From an uncultured Verrucomicrobiota bacterium (GTDB taxonomy: Bacteria > Verrucomicrobiota > Verrucomicrobiia > Chthoniobacterales > JACTMZ01): a stretch of 64,000 nucleotides of DNA. Below are positions 26,625 to 36,400 of the stretch, piece by piece. How positions within the stretch are numbered: position 1 is the stretch's first letter; every line of letters starts with the position of its first letter. The notes beneath the pieces are model-generated. The model ran no database searches and was not told the DNA's origin. It was given only the letters and a program-made list of their open reading frames with translations. The DNA lies in contig CAJBKE010000059.1 in assembly GCA_903953565.1 (NCBI GenBank), forward strand, positions 79,923 to 143,922, given 5' to 3'. The position numbers and the translations under genes are program-made.

Positions 26625-27649
26625 GCCTGATGCTGGGCGGACTCCGCGCCGCCGGCAACCTCGGTCTTCATCAAATCGTCGAATGCTTCCTGCCGCGAGG
26701 CGTAGAAGGGATAGTTCGCGGCATCCTCGCCTTTGGGCACGAAGCGCCAATGCTTGTAGGCCCAGAGCCAAGCCTCGGGTTGGCGGCGCACTTGGTCCTC
26801 GAAAACGTCCCAGCATTTTTGCGCGATTTCCTGCTCGGTGGCGTCCGGGCTGAAGTGGAGCGGTGGATGCGCAATGGTGCGGTAGCGGCCGTCGGGCAAA
26901 GGAACACTCTCGATGGGAATAATGGGAAAGCCGGTGCGCTTTTGCAGCATGGCGTGCAGCTTGGTCACGGAACACCAGCGACCGAACGACCGGATGGGCA
27001 CGGAGGGCAATCGCGGATCCAACTGCAAGTCGATCAAGACTCCGATGTTCCCGCCGGCTTTGAGGTGCTTGAGGGTGACGAGCATGGAGCGCTCCTGCGC
27101 GATGATGCGATGGCCGCTCATGGCGCGCAACCGGTCGAAGACGGGCCCGAGCAGCGGATTACGGAATTGCTGGGTGACAATGCATCCGGGGAGGAATTCG
27201 TAAGCACCGGCGATGCTCAGCCATTCGAAGTTGCCGTAGTGCAAGCAGACAAAAATGCCGCCGGAGTTCTCTTTGACCAGCGCACGCGCCTCATCCCAAC
27301 CTTCCATCCTCATGCGCTCCGTGTAGTTGGCCGCGGTGAAATTGCGGGCCCAGAAAAGCTCGAGCATGCTGCGGGCGAATTGACGGTAGGAATCGCGCGC
27401 GATGCGCTCGATTTCCTCCGGCGATTTCTCCCCGCCGAAAACCATTCCGAGATTAGCCAGCGCGTAGGAACGCCCTCGCTTGTCGAACTGGTAGACGAGC
27501 CCCCCGAGAAACCAGGCGAGTCCGCGCACGCCGCGCCATGAGAGCAAAGGAATCAGGCGCGAGACGGACCACAGACCGGCGTATTCCAAACGGCAACGCA
27601 GTCGCCGCGACCAGTCGAGTTCCTCCCAAGTTGGAAACTTCTTCGCCAC
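26621..27649 (-). CDS. Lysophospholipid/lipid A acyltransferase (LpxL/HtrB family)
   Basis: 342 residues, about the usual length for the family. Markers are the catalytic HYGNFEW (H-x4-E) near residue 137, LIDLQLDPRLP and the family end PEAWLWAYKHWRF. It transfers an acyl chain to Kdo-lipid A or a related lipid at the inner membrane. This agrees with the Kdo and Lpt genes elsewhere in the window. It lies between metG (upstream, 3-bp gap) and the lipoprotein gene (ATGA overlap). Confidence 0.88.
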   Translation of the reverse strand: MAKKFPTWEELDWSRRLRCRLEYAGLWSVSRLIPLLSWRGVRGLAWFLGGLVYQFDKRGRSYALANLGMVFGGEKSPEEIERIARDSYRQFARSMLELFWARNFTAANYTERMRMEGWDEARALVKENSGGIFVCLHYGNFEWLSIAGAYEFLPGCIVTQQFRNPLLGPVFDRLRAMSGHRIIAQERSMLVTLKHLKAGGNIGVLIDLQLDPRLPSVPIRSFGRWCSVTKLHAMLQKRTGFPIIPIESVPLPDGRYRTIAHPPLHFSPDATEQEIAQKCWDVFEDQVRRQPEAWLWAYKHWRFVPKGEDAANYPFYASRQEAFDDLMKTEVAGGAESAQHQA

Positions 27650-27652
27650 GGA

Positions 27653-29206
27653 TCAGGCAGCAACGTCGGTCTCGAGGCGGGGAAAAACCGGTTTGGCTTC
27701 ACCCACGCAATGTCCGGCGGCGACCGCACCCCAGGAGTTGGCGAGATTGCCGGCAAAGCCGAGTTGACCGAGGAGTTCGTCGGCGGCACGTGGCATGACC
27801 GGATGCACCAGCGCGGCGGCGAGGCGGGCGGCCTCGACCAAAACCACCAGCACTTCGTCCAGTCGACCGGACAGAGCGGGATCCTTGGCCAGCTTCCAGG
27901 GCGCGGAGCTTTCGACAAATCCGTTGGCTGCGGCGATCAGCTCCCAAACGGCATCGAGCGCGGTATGAACCTGATAGTTTTGCATGGCCGCGTCGAAACG
28001 CACGGCCGCATCGGCGGCCAGCGCCTGCAGCGCAATGGCGTCTTCCGATTGATCGGACGGCGCCCCGGCGAGGGTCCCTTCACGGTAACGCCGCGCCATA
28101 CTGACCGTGCGATTGACGAGGTTGCCGAGGTCGTTGGCCAGATCGGCATTGTAACGCGCCTTGAGCCGTTCCTCGTTGAAATCGGCATCTTGGCCGGTGG
28201 CGATGTCGCGCATGAGGTAGTAACGCAATCCGTCCGCGCCGTAGCGGTCCGCCAAGGCATCGGGGTCGACCACATTGCCGGCGCTCTTGCTCACCTTGGC
28301 GCCGCCGAGATTCCACCATCCGTGAACGAGCAGCCTCGGCATGACCTCGACTCCCGCCGCCTTCAGCATGATCGGCCAGTAGATGCCGTGGGCGGGGATG
28401 AGAATATCTTTGCCGATAACATGCGCATCGCACGGCCAGAGTTGCTGGAAATCCGGAAGCTGACCGCCGTTTGTCGCGCGGTAACCGGCGAACGTCGCGT
28501 AGTTCATCAGCGCGTCGAACCAAACGTAGGTGACGAAGTCGCGATCGAAGGGAAGCTCGATACCCCAGCCCAGGCGTGACTTCGGACGCGAAATGCAGAG
28601 GTCGCCCGCCTCCTTGGCCACCGCATTGGCTAATTCGTTGCCGCGGAAAGAAGGAAAAACAAAATCGGGATGCGCCGCGATGTGCTCGGCGAGCCACGGG
28701 CGGTATTTGGAGAGGCGAAAATACCAGTTTTCCTCCTCGATGAAGACCACCTCGCCCCATTCGGGACCGAACTCGCCCTGCGCATTGCGATCTTTGTCGG
28801 TGAGAAACTGCTCCTGCCGCACGCTGTAATGCCCGCTATGCCTCGCTTTGTAGAGGTCGCCTTGGTCGTGCAACTGCTGCAACACGTCCTGCACCGCGGC
28901 GATGTGGCGAGGGTCCGTTGTCTCGGCCCAGCCGTCGTAAGCAATGCCGAGCTTTTGCCAGAGCGCTTTGAATTTCGCGGTGATGTCGCGCGCGAATTCC
29001 GCCGGTGCCACCCCGGCCTTCTCGGCGGACTGCTGCACCTTTTGTCCATGCTGGTCGACTCCGGTGAGGAAAAACACAGACCGTCCGCGCTCGCGGTGCC
29101 AGCGTGCAATGACATCGGCCAGGACCTTTTCGTAAGCGTGGCCGATGTGCGGCGGCGCGTTCGTGTAATCGATCGCCGTGGTGATGAAAAAAGTTTGCGC
29201 GGACAT
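27653..29206 (-). CDS. metG: Methionine-tRNA ligase
   Basis: 517 residues from ATG 29206 (MSAQTFFITTAIDYTN). Class I signatures are PHIGHAYEKV and a KVSKSAGN form of KMSKS. The catalytic domain includes FFLTGVDQHGQKVQ and VWFDALMNYATF, and an all-alpha anticodon-binding domain ends the protein. There is no C-terminal EMAP/Trbp domain, so it is a short monomer-type enzyme. In-frame upstream ATGs at 29215 and beyond are possible but less fitting. Confidence 0.95.
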   Translation of the reverse strand: MSAQTFFITTAIDYTNAPPHIGHAYEKVLADVIARWHRERGRSVFFLTGVDQHGQKVQQSAEKAGVAPAEFARDITAKFKALWQKLGIAYDGWAETTDPRHIAAVQDVLQQLHDQGDLYKARHSGHYSVRQEQFLTDKDRNAQGEFGPEWGEVVFIEEENWYFRLSKYRPWLAEHIAAHPDFVFPSFRGNELANAVAKEAGDLCISRPKSRLGWGIELPFDRDFVTYVWFDALMNYATFAGYRATNGGQLPDFQQLWPCDAHVIGKDILIPAHGIYWPIMLKAAGVEVMPRLLVHGWWNLGGAKVSKSAGNVVDPDALADRYGADGLRYYLMRDIATGQDADFNEERLKARYNADLANDLGNLVNRTVSMARRYREGTLAGAPSDQSEDAIALQALAADAAVRFDAAMQNYQVHTALDAVWELIAAANGFVESSAPWKLAKDPALSGRLDEVLVVLVEAARLAAALVHPVMPRAADELLGQLGFAGNLANSWGAVAAGHCVGEAKPVFPRLETDVAA

Positions 29207-29266
29207 TTCCCCCATCAAAGCCTCACCCCGCGTCCAACCCAACGCCAAAAAGCGCCGGGCGACGCG

Positions 29267-30778
29267 TCACATCAGCGGGCGCAGGACCTCCAGACCCGAT
29301 TCCTGCCGGGCCGTGGCCAGCCATTGGGCCACGAGCAGCATCTCTTTGCCTTCGCGAATCCCGCTTTCAATTCGGGGCCGCTGCTCGGCCGCGGTTTTCT
29401 CGTCCGTTTCCCCACGCTCTTCGACAAACACGGCAAAGCCGCCTTCGGGCGATGGGACAAAGTCACTCAATGTTCCCGCCGGCAAATCGACCGCCGCCGC
29501 AGCCAACTGGCGCTTTGGAACCTCGAGGTCGGGATCGAAGACGCTGAGACCTTCGACTTTTTCGGGTCGAAGCCCCGCCTGCTTGGCGGCTTCGGCGAAG
29601 GTTTTGCCCCCGGCCAAAGCCGTGCGCATCCCGGCCAGCGCGGATGCAGAAGCCTCGCGCAGCGCAGCATCGCGTTTGCCGGCGATCAGATCGGCGCGCA
29701 GATCGGCGCGGGCCTCGTCAAAAGTCTGCGGCCGCGCCGCCTCGACCGCAGCCACCTCGATGACCGCGTAGCCGGTCTCCCCGACTTGCACGATCTCGTA
29801 GTTGCCGGGCCCGGGGGGCAGACGGAAGGCGACCGCCGCCGATGCCGGGACGACCTCGCCGTCGCCATCGCTCAAGGCACCGGAGGTTGCTCCATCGGGC
29901 GCGAAGAGCGGCGTGGTGCGAACCTCAAGGCCTTTTTGGCCGGCAACTGCAGCCATCTCGCCGCCGCCGGTGAGGACCTCCGCGAACTCGCCGGTGGCGG
30001 TGGCAATCCTTTGCAAAGCACCGACCCGTTCTTTGGCTTCAAGTTTTTCTTCATCCGGAGAGAGGGCGAAAAGCACATAGCGAACCGAGCGCTTTTCCGG
30101 CACCTGCAATTGCGCGGCGCGGGCTTGGAAAGCGGCTTGCAATTCCTCGTCTGTCACCTGCACGTCCTTGGCTGCGGCGGATGCATTCCAGCGAAGCACT
30201 TGAAGATCGAGAGGACGGACACGCTCGAGGGCCGAAGCGACCTCGCCCGGCATGACAACGGCCGGCGACGCGACCAGAGCCTTTACCCCGGCCAGGCGGA
30301 GGGTGTCACGGATCACGGATTCGAGCTGGCGCTCGGAGAAGCCCCGCGGCGCCAGTTGCTGCTGCAGGAACTCCGAATACTTCACGGGGTCGAATTGCCC
30401 CTCGGATTGGAAGACCGGGAGCGTTTTGATTTTGTCCACCACAGCCTGATCCCCAGGCTCGACGCCAAACCGCTGCGCCTCGTGCTGCAGGACCATGAGG
30501 TTCCAGATGAAGTTGTTGGCAGCCTCGTCTTCAGTTTGCGCCTGCCCGGAAAGATCGCGCACCAGATCGAACTGCCCCAAAGCCAAAGCGAGCTGGTAGT
30601 TGCGCACCGCTTTCTCGATATCCACCTGCATCACGTCGCGTCCGTAGATTTTGGCCACGATGTTGGATCCCACCCTCTCGAGGTCCGTCGTATTGTAGAG
30701 CCAGGCGAAAGCGATGATGGTGAGCGCGGCGACAAGAGTCATGAGCCAGCGCTGGTGCTTGCGGATCGTGGTGAACAT
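29267..30778 (-). CDS. Membrane-anchored SurA/PpiD-like peptidyl-prolyl isomerase
   Basis: 503 residues. One N-terminal membrane helix (WLMTLVAALTIIAFAWLY) precedes a SurA_N-like chaperone region (FIWNLMVLQHEAQRFGVEP, FSERQLESVIRDTLR). Rotamase-like segments follow in the middle and C-terminal part. It is predicted to assist folding of exported proteins at the periplasmic face. It lies 60 bp upstream of metG on the same strand. Confidence 0.75.
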   Translation of the reverse strand: MFTTIRKHQRWLMTLVAALTIIAFAWLYNTTDLERVGSNIVAKIYGRDVMQVDIEKAVRNYQLALALGQFDLVRDLSGQAQTEDEAANNFIWNLMVLQHEAQRFGVEPGDQAVVDKIKTLPVFQSEGQFDPVKYSEFLQQQLAPRGFSERQLESVIRDTLRLAGVKALVASPAVVMPGEVASALERVRPLDLQVLRWNASAAAKDVQVTDEELQAAFQARAAQLQVPEKRSVRYVLFALSPDEEKLEAKERVGALQRIATATGEFAEVLTGGGEMAAVAGQKGLEVRTTPLFAPDGATSGALSDGDGEVVPASAAVAFRLPPGPGNYEIVQVGETGYAVIEVAAVEAARPQTFDEARADLRADLIAGKRDAALREASASALAGMRTALAGGKTFAEAAKQAGLRPEKVEGLSVFDPDLEVPKRQLAAAAVDLPAGTLSDFVPSPEGGFAVFVEERGETDEKTAAEQRPRIESGIREGKEMLLVAQWLATARQESGLEVLRPLM

Positions 30779-30828
30779 AGGACGAATGTGTTGAAAAGTG
30801 CGAATGGGTGGCTTAATTGGTCAGGCTG

Positions 30829-31581
30829 ATGAAATCAAGCCCCCTCGCCTCCCTGAAGCTGTTGGCCGTCGTGGTCGTCGGGCTGGCTGCGGCCACCCCG
30901 GCCGGTGCACAGGACGCGGTCGTGCTCAAGTCCGGCCTGACCCGCGAGGGTAAAATCACCGGCGTAAGCGGCGGCAATATCCGCCTGCAAATGGGCAGCG
31001 CCACCAGCGGCATCCCTCTGGCTGACATCCGCGAGATCCGCATGGACGCGCCACCCGAGTTCGATGCGGCGGTGGGCAAGTTGACTTCCGGCGACGCGGC
31101 GGGCGCGGTGGGTGCGTTGCAAAAAATCACCGACACCTACGCCGGAGTGCCGACCCCCTGGGCGGAGCGCGCACTTGCCCTCCTTGGCGATGCCAAGCTG
31201 GCCGCGGGCGACAAAGAAGGTGCGGCGGCTGTCTATGACAAACTGACGCAGGCCTATCCGCAAGCCAAAGCCCTGGCCAATCTCGGCAGGGCGCGCCTCG
31301 CGGTCGACGGCGGAAAATTCAGTGAAGCGGAACCTCTCTTGCAGCCGCTCCTCGAGGCCTCGGCAAAAACGGGACTGCCGGCCGCCTCGGACGGACCCGC
31401 CTATACCCAAGCACATTACCTGGCCGGCCGCATCAAAGAGTCTGCCGGCGACCACCAGGCGGCTCTCGAACATTATCTCACCGCATCGGCAGTTTTTCCC
31501 TTCGACAAAGCCTCCGCTTCATCGGCCCAGCAGCGCGCCGACGCTTTGCGCGCGGAGAATGCCGGCCTGATCGCCCCCTGA
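30829..31581 (+). CDS. Periplasmic TPR-type protein
   Basis: 250 residues from ATG 30829 (a TTG at 30817 is in frame). The signal peptide MKSSPLASLKLLAVVVVGLA ends near PAGAQ. A short beta segment (VVLKSGLTREGKITGV) is followed by TPR helices: GAVGALQKITDTYAG, EGAAAVYDKLTQAYPQAKAL, FSEAEPLLQPL and GDHQAALEHYL. It is the first gene of a unit with exbB and two exbD genes, with which it probably works at the cell envelope. Confidence 0.75.
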   Translation: MKSSPLASLKLLAVVVVGLAAATPAGAQDAVVLKSGLTREGKITGVSGGNIRLQMGSATSGIPLADIREIRMDAPPEFDAAVGKLTSGDAAGAVGALQKITDTYAGVPTPWAERALALLGDAKLAAGDKEGAAAVYDKLTQAYPQAKALANLGRARLAVDGGKFSEAEPLLQPLLEASAKTGLPAASDGPAYTQAHYLAGRIKESAGDHQAALEHYLTASAVFPFDKASASSAQQRADALRAENAGLIAP

Positions 31582-31603
31582 TTTTCGAACACACCCACCA
31601 CCC

Positions 31604-32512
31604 ATGATCCCTCACCGCTCACTCCCCGCCCCCGCATTGCTCCTCGCCGGACTCCTTGCCGCCGCGCCGGCCCGCGCCGCCGATGCCGAAGGGGGCAGCA
31701 CCTCGGTCATCGAGATGATCCTGCACGGCGGACCGCTGATCATCATGATCTGGCTGGCCATCGTGGCCACCTCGATCGTCATGGTGACCTTCATCATCCA
31801 GCTCTTTCTCCAGGTCCGCCGTCAAAGTCTCGCCCCCAAAGCACTGGTCGCCGCACTGGATGAATCGTTGAAAAACGGCAACTTCCAAGAAGCGTGGGAA
31901 ACTTGCCAGGCCAACTCGAAAACGTATATCGCGGCGGTTCTCGGCGGCGCCCTTGAGCGGATCGGCCGCGGCAAGGATGCCACGGACACTGCTTTGATCG
32001 AGCTTGGTATCCGCGAGTCTCAAGTTTTCAAGACCCGCAACAGTTACGTCTCGGTCATCGGAGTCATTGCGCCGATGATCGGATTGCTTGGCACGGTCAT
32101 CGGAATGATGGGAGCCTTCGCTGTCCTCGGGCAAACCGGGGTATCTGACCCGCGTAAACTCGCCATGAGCATCGGTGAGGTGCTTCTTGCTACGGCCAGC
32201 GGCCTCTTCATCGCGATTCCGGCCTTCATTTTTTACTACTTCTTCCGCAACCGCATCAACGACGCCGTGGTTTACGCGGACGGCGAACTGAGTCAACTCG
32301 TTCAAGACATACCGTTCGACGAAGTCAAAGGTATGCGCATTGGCGAAGACTTCAGCGCCGGGGACGGACTGACCGCCGGTTCCCCGCAATCCAAGGTCTC
32401 GCACAAGGTGTCCATGCAACTGACCACCAACTGCCCTGTTTGCCAGACAGCGATCGTGCCGGGACATAATCCCTGCCCGGGTTGCGGCACCACGCTCGAC
32501 TGGCAGTCCTGA
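31604..32512 (+). CDS. ExbB/TolQ/MotA-family proton channel with C-terminal zinc ribbon
   Basis: 302 residues: a cleavable signal-like start (ending APARAADA), a first membrane helix near 40-65, and the two conserved helices around SVIGVIAPMIGLLGTVIGM and GEVLLATASGLFIAIPA. This is the classical ExbB/TolQ core. The C-terminal 30 residues carry two CPxC pairs (NCPVC and PCPGCGTTLDW), a zinc-ribbon not expected in ExbB. It should form a proton-driven motor with the ExbD proteins encoded next to it. Confidence 0.88.
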   Translation: MIPHRSLPAPALLLAGLLAAAPARAADAEGGSTSVIEMILHGGPLIIMIWLAIVATSIVMVTFIIQLFLQVRRQSLAPKALVAALDESLKNGNFQEAWETCQANSKTYIAAVLGGALERIGRGKDATDTALIELGIRESQVFKTRNSYVSVIGVIAPMIGLLGTVIGMMGAFAVLGQTGVSDPRKLAMSIGEVLLATASGLFIAIPAFIFYYFFRNRINDAVVYADGELSQLVQDIPFDEVKGMRIGEDFSAGDGLTAGSPQSKVSHKVSMQLTTNCPVCQTAIVPGHNPCPGCGTTLDWQS

Positions 32513-32515
32513 GCC

Positions 32516-32995
32516 ATGTCCGACGCCGCCCCCAGTCCCGGCAAGAAGAAGCGCCGCCAACCCGAGGCGGAGGCCGACCCGGAATTTCAGATAGCGCCGA
32601 TGATCGACATTCTCCTCGTGCTGCTCGTCTTTTTCATGTCGATCAGCTCGACCGAAGTGCTCCAGTCGAACAAAGACATCCGCCTGCCTGTGGCCAAGGA
32701 AGCGAAAGACGCCAAAGAAAACCCCGGACAAATCATCGTCAACCTGGCGTACAGCCCGATCAACAACGGCGTGGCCATCAGCGTTAACGACAAAGACTAT
32801 CCCTCGCCCGGCGACCTTATTCCCGTGCTGCAAAACCACATCCAGCAAAACCCCATGGTCCGCGTCCTCATCCGTGCGGACAAAGACGTGCGCTACGCCA
32901 CCATGAAAAGCCTGCTCGAAGCGGTGGGCAAGGCGGGCATCGCCAATGTCACTTTCTCGGTCGTCGACAAGGAGGAGGCGCCCACCCCTTCGTAA
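32516..32995 (+). CDS. ExbD/TolR-family protein 1
   Basis: 159 residues: a basic cytoplasmic N-terminus, one membrane helix (APMIDILLVLLVFFM) containing the conserved Asp of ExbD/TolR, and a periplasmic domain (VRVLIRADKDVRYATMKSLL). It starts 3 bp after exbB and 41 bp before a second exbD. It likely forms the proton-conducting stator part with ExbB. Confidence 0.9.
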   Translation: MSDAAPSPGKKKRRQPEAEADPEFQIAPMIDILLVLLVFFMSISSTEVLQSNKDIRLPVAKEAKDAKENPGQIIVNLAYSPINNGVAISVNDKDYPSPGDLIPVLQNHIQQNPMVRVLIRADKDVRYATMKSLLEAVGKAGIANVTFSVVDKEEAPTPS

Positions 32996-33036
32996 GCGGC
33001 TTGCGTCGCGGCGAAGATCGGTGAAATTACCAACAT

Positions 33037-33459
33037 ATGGGCGGATCCGTAGGCAGCGAGGACGGCGATGTGGGTTTCCAGATCGCGCCGATGGTGGACG
33101 TGGTCTTCGTCCTTCTTCTTTTCTTCATGGCCTCGGCCGGCTCCCAAGTCGTCGAGCGCGAACTGAACATCAGCCTGCCGAGCGGACGCAGTTCGGCCGC
33201 GGCAGCCGGACCGCCCCCCACTCCGATGATCATCGACATCAGCGCGGACGGCGTGGTCAGCATGAACAGCCGCATTTTCGACACTCCGGCGAGCAAGGAG
33301 CTTCCCGAGTTGCGCGCGCAACTCAAAGACAACATCGACCGTTTCGGCGAGGACAATCCCGTCCTCATCCGTCCCAACGATAGCGCAAGGCAAGAACGCA
33401 TCATCGACGTCCTCAACTCCGCCGCCGCGGCCGGGGTGAAGAATCTGACGTTCAGTTAA
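33037..33459 (+). CDS. ExbD/TolR-family protein 2
   Basis: 140 residues, with helix APMVDVVFVLLLFFMA holding the conserved Asp, then a periplasmic domain (VLIRPNDSARQERIIDVLN). It differs from the first ExbD in length and Ala/Pro linker, so it is an old paralogue rather than a fresh duplication. Two different ExbD partners for one ExbB are common in this phylum's operons. Confidence 0.9.
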   Translation: MGGSVGSEDGDVGFQIAPMVDVVFVLLLFFMASAGSQVVERELNISLPSGRSSAAAAGPPPTPMIIDISADGVVSMNSRIFDTPASKELPELRAQLKDNIDRFGEDNPVLIRPNDSARQERIIDVLNSAAAAGVKNLTFS

Positions 33460-33496
33460 CAGCTGCGCCCCCGGCGGGTCGCGACGTTTGATTCGA

Positions 33497-36400
33497 TCAT
33501 CGCACCGGGACGGCCGGCTCGGCTCCCGTCGTGCCGACGAGACTCTCGACGTAACCCGCCGAATTGACCCCGGCCAGTTTGGCCCGCGCGTCGTCAAGTC
33601 TTTGCGCGATACCCATGCGTTCGGCCACGGCGGCATAGCTCGTGTTGCGCAGGAAATTTTCCAAGTAGGCCACGTGCCGTTCCCAGAGGCGTGCATCGAC
33701 GCGCTGTTTGGACGCCAAGCGCGCGCGATACCAATCGCTGGACAACACGCTTTCGCGGGTGAACAAAGCGCGGATCTCCGGCTCGCCGAGCGTTTTGCCC
33801 TCATAGTGGTCGTCGCGCATGACGTGCAGGAGCGCCCGGAGAGGCGGACAGGCCCACGCGATGCTTCCGTCCGCGAAGTAATGCCCGGCCACGCGTTTTT
33901 GCGTCGCGGTGATGTTGTCCATGCCCTCGATGAAAGCCTCCAAGCCCTGCAATTCGGGCTTGAGCATGTCGTCGGTGAGAACGACGTGCGGGTGGTTGAA
34001 GACGCGGCCGAAGAACGTGTTGACGAATTTCTGCGTGATCCGGCTGCCGAGGCGGCTGGCCGCGATTTTCCGGCCATCGTGCTCGAAATCCTGCAGGCGC
34101 TCGAGATAGCCGTGCGCGTGGAGAAATTCCGGCGTGCGCTCCTCGACGCTCATGCGGCACCAGACCTCGGGAACGAGCAGGCTGATATCGTGGTCGACCC
34201 GGGCACAAGGCCCGACGTATCCGGCGGCGGTGACAAAACCCTCGTAACCGCTGATCGCGTAGGAAACGAAGGCGGAGTTCAGGTCGTAGATCGGCAGCAA
34301 GGCATTGAACGGCCCCTTGGTCAGCGCACCCTCCGAACCCGCACCGGTGGTGGATGGCGACTTTCCCGTCATGCTGCAGATGAACTCCATGAAAAGTTCC
34401 GGCAGCTCCATGTGGTGGATCGGATTGTAAACCGCGAGGGAAAGAATCCCCGCGGCCTTGTCCGGCGGGTTGTTGCGGCGGCCGGCCAGGACAGCGTTGA
34501 CCGGCGTGAGCGCCGGCTGATCATGACGGAGCCCGCGCGCCAGACGGATCCCGACGTCCGCGAGATAGCGTCCGCGCGGATCAAGCAAGTCCGGCCGGGT
34601 CTGGAGGTAGCGCGGGTTCTTGGTCGGCTTGCCATCGACGATGCGCGGATTGGCATTGGAGACGAAGAAGGCGGGGGAGCCGGCTTCCACGTAGCCCGCA
34701 ATCATCTTCTGCATCGGCCGCGTGTACTCGTAATAACCAATGGCATTCTCGAGGATCTCGCCCGCCTCCCTGACGGTCAGCGGTTGGTAGTTGGAGAAGA
34801 AGTTGCCGCCGTGGGCAAAATCGAATTCGGTCACTTTGTCATAACCGCGGTGAATGGCATCGTCCGGACGCTGGAACAGACGGTATTCGCAGTTGTGCAC
34901 GAATTTGACCCCGGCCAGTTGCTCCGTCTGCGCGTCGAGGAGCCCCTCGATAAGCGGGCGCGGCACCACGGTCGACGCCGTGATGTCGTCCTCCATCTGG
35001 ATCTTGGTCGCCGGATAGAAATCTTTGCGCAGCCCGAAGGTGCGCCACGAGTCCTCCGCATCAAAGCCGACGCGCAGGAAATTGGCCACCAGTTTGCGAC
35101 GGTGGAACCGCAGTTCGTTGGCCGGGAGACCGTTCACGGTGTCCACGCTGAAATTCTCACGCCAGTTGTCTCCCCATTCCGGGCGGTAAAAGCGCTTGAG
35201 CACAAAGACCAGCTCTTTGATGTGCTGCGGGATGGTTTCGAGCCATGCGTTGTATTCCGCACCGAAAGACGGCGACGGCGTAAGGAGTTTGATGACCGAG
35301 CCGAGCGAACGATTCGGGCTCAGGATAGGGCGATCGTCGTGGCCGTTGCGCGACGCATCGGCGTAGCGGTCCGAGTAATCCCGCCGGATAAGTCCCTCGA
35401 CGTGGTCGAAGTCCGCTTTGAAGTCCGCCACGAAGATCGGTCCGGCCAGAATCGCATCGGATATGGGCTTGGAGATTTCCGATTTGCCCCCGCCGGAAAC
35501 CGTGCAGGGTTTGTGGCACAGGGTGCCTTCGGCCATTGTGCCGATGAGGCGCCAGGCGCGGCCGGCTGGCGGCTTTTCCATGTGGATCTTGTAGCCGCAG
35601 GGAAGGACGTAACGGTGATCGAGACGGAGTGGAATCTCGCGGGTCGTACCCGCTTGCTCCCAAGTCACCTTCTGGGTCAGCAGCTGGAAGCGGGCGTTTT
35701 CGGGGACATAGATGATGTCCGGGTAATGACGGTCCACCGCGTAGCCTTCAGCATGCAGCTCGGCGGAATCACCGAGCAATTCCATGGCTTGCCCGAAACT
35801 CCGTGGCATCTCGAGGGGGAGGTCCGGCGCGGCGATTTGCTCGGCCAAGTCGTAGCTCGGAAAAATGAGCGCACCCCCGGCATGCTCTTCCTCGGCATTG
35901 CCGAAAAGGTTGGCCGCCATACCGAGCTGGGTTTTGACCTCCTTCTTGCAATAGCCGAAGTAGTTGTCCGAAATGATGGTGACAACGACGCCCCGTTCGT
36001 CGCGCGCGGTGATCTTGAAAGGCGTGCCGTCGTTGTAGGGCTCGTCAGGCGATTTCCAGCACATGCCATCGCGGCGCTGGCGCTCGGTGGCTTGGTCCCA
36101 TGACGGCAGGCCCAATTCGGACTTGGTCAGCTTGTTGAGATGGGGGGCAAGAATCACGCAGCCCGTGTGACCGGTCCAATGCTCGGTATCGAGCGCCGCA
36201 TCGTGATCGGGAAGGTTCGGGTCACCGGCATTGCCGAAAATGCTTTCCACGAAGTCCAGATTGCAGACAAGTCCCCCGGGCACAAAGAAACGGACTTCCA
36301 TGCTTTTCTCCGGAGTCACTCCGGGGATCTCGGGGCAAACCACCGGGCGGAGGAGAAGGGTGACGAAACACTCGGCCGCGTCGGGCAAGGTCGAAGTGAA

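Noticed and set aside
28670-30829. 719-codon plus-strand frame opposite metG and the SurA/PpiD-like gene
   Set aside because: Both sense genes are convincing; the antisense product is unrecognisable.
33488-36103. 871-codon open frame on the plus strand opposite the 1158-residue gene
   Set aside because: It is the antisense shadow of a strongly protein-like gene in GC-rich DNA; its translation has no domain character.
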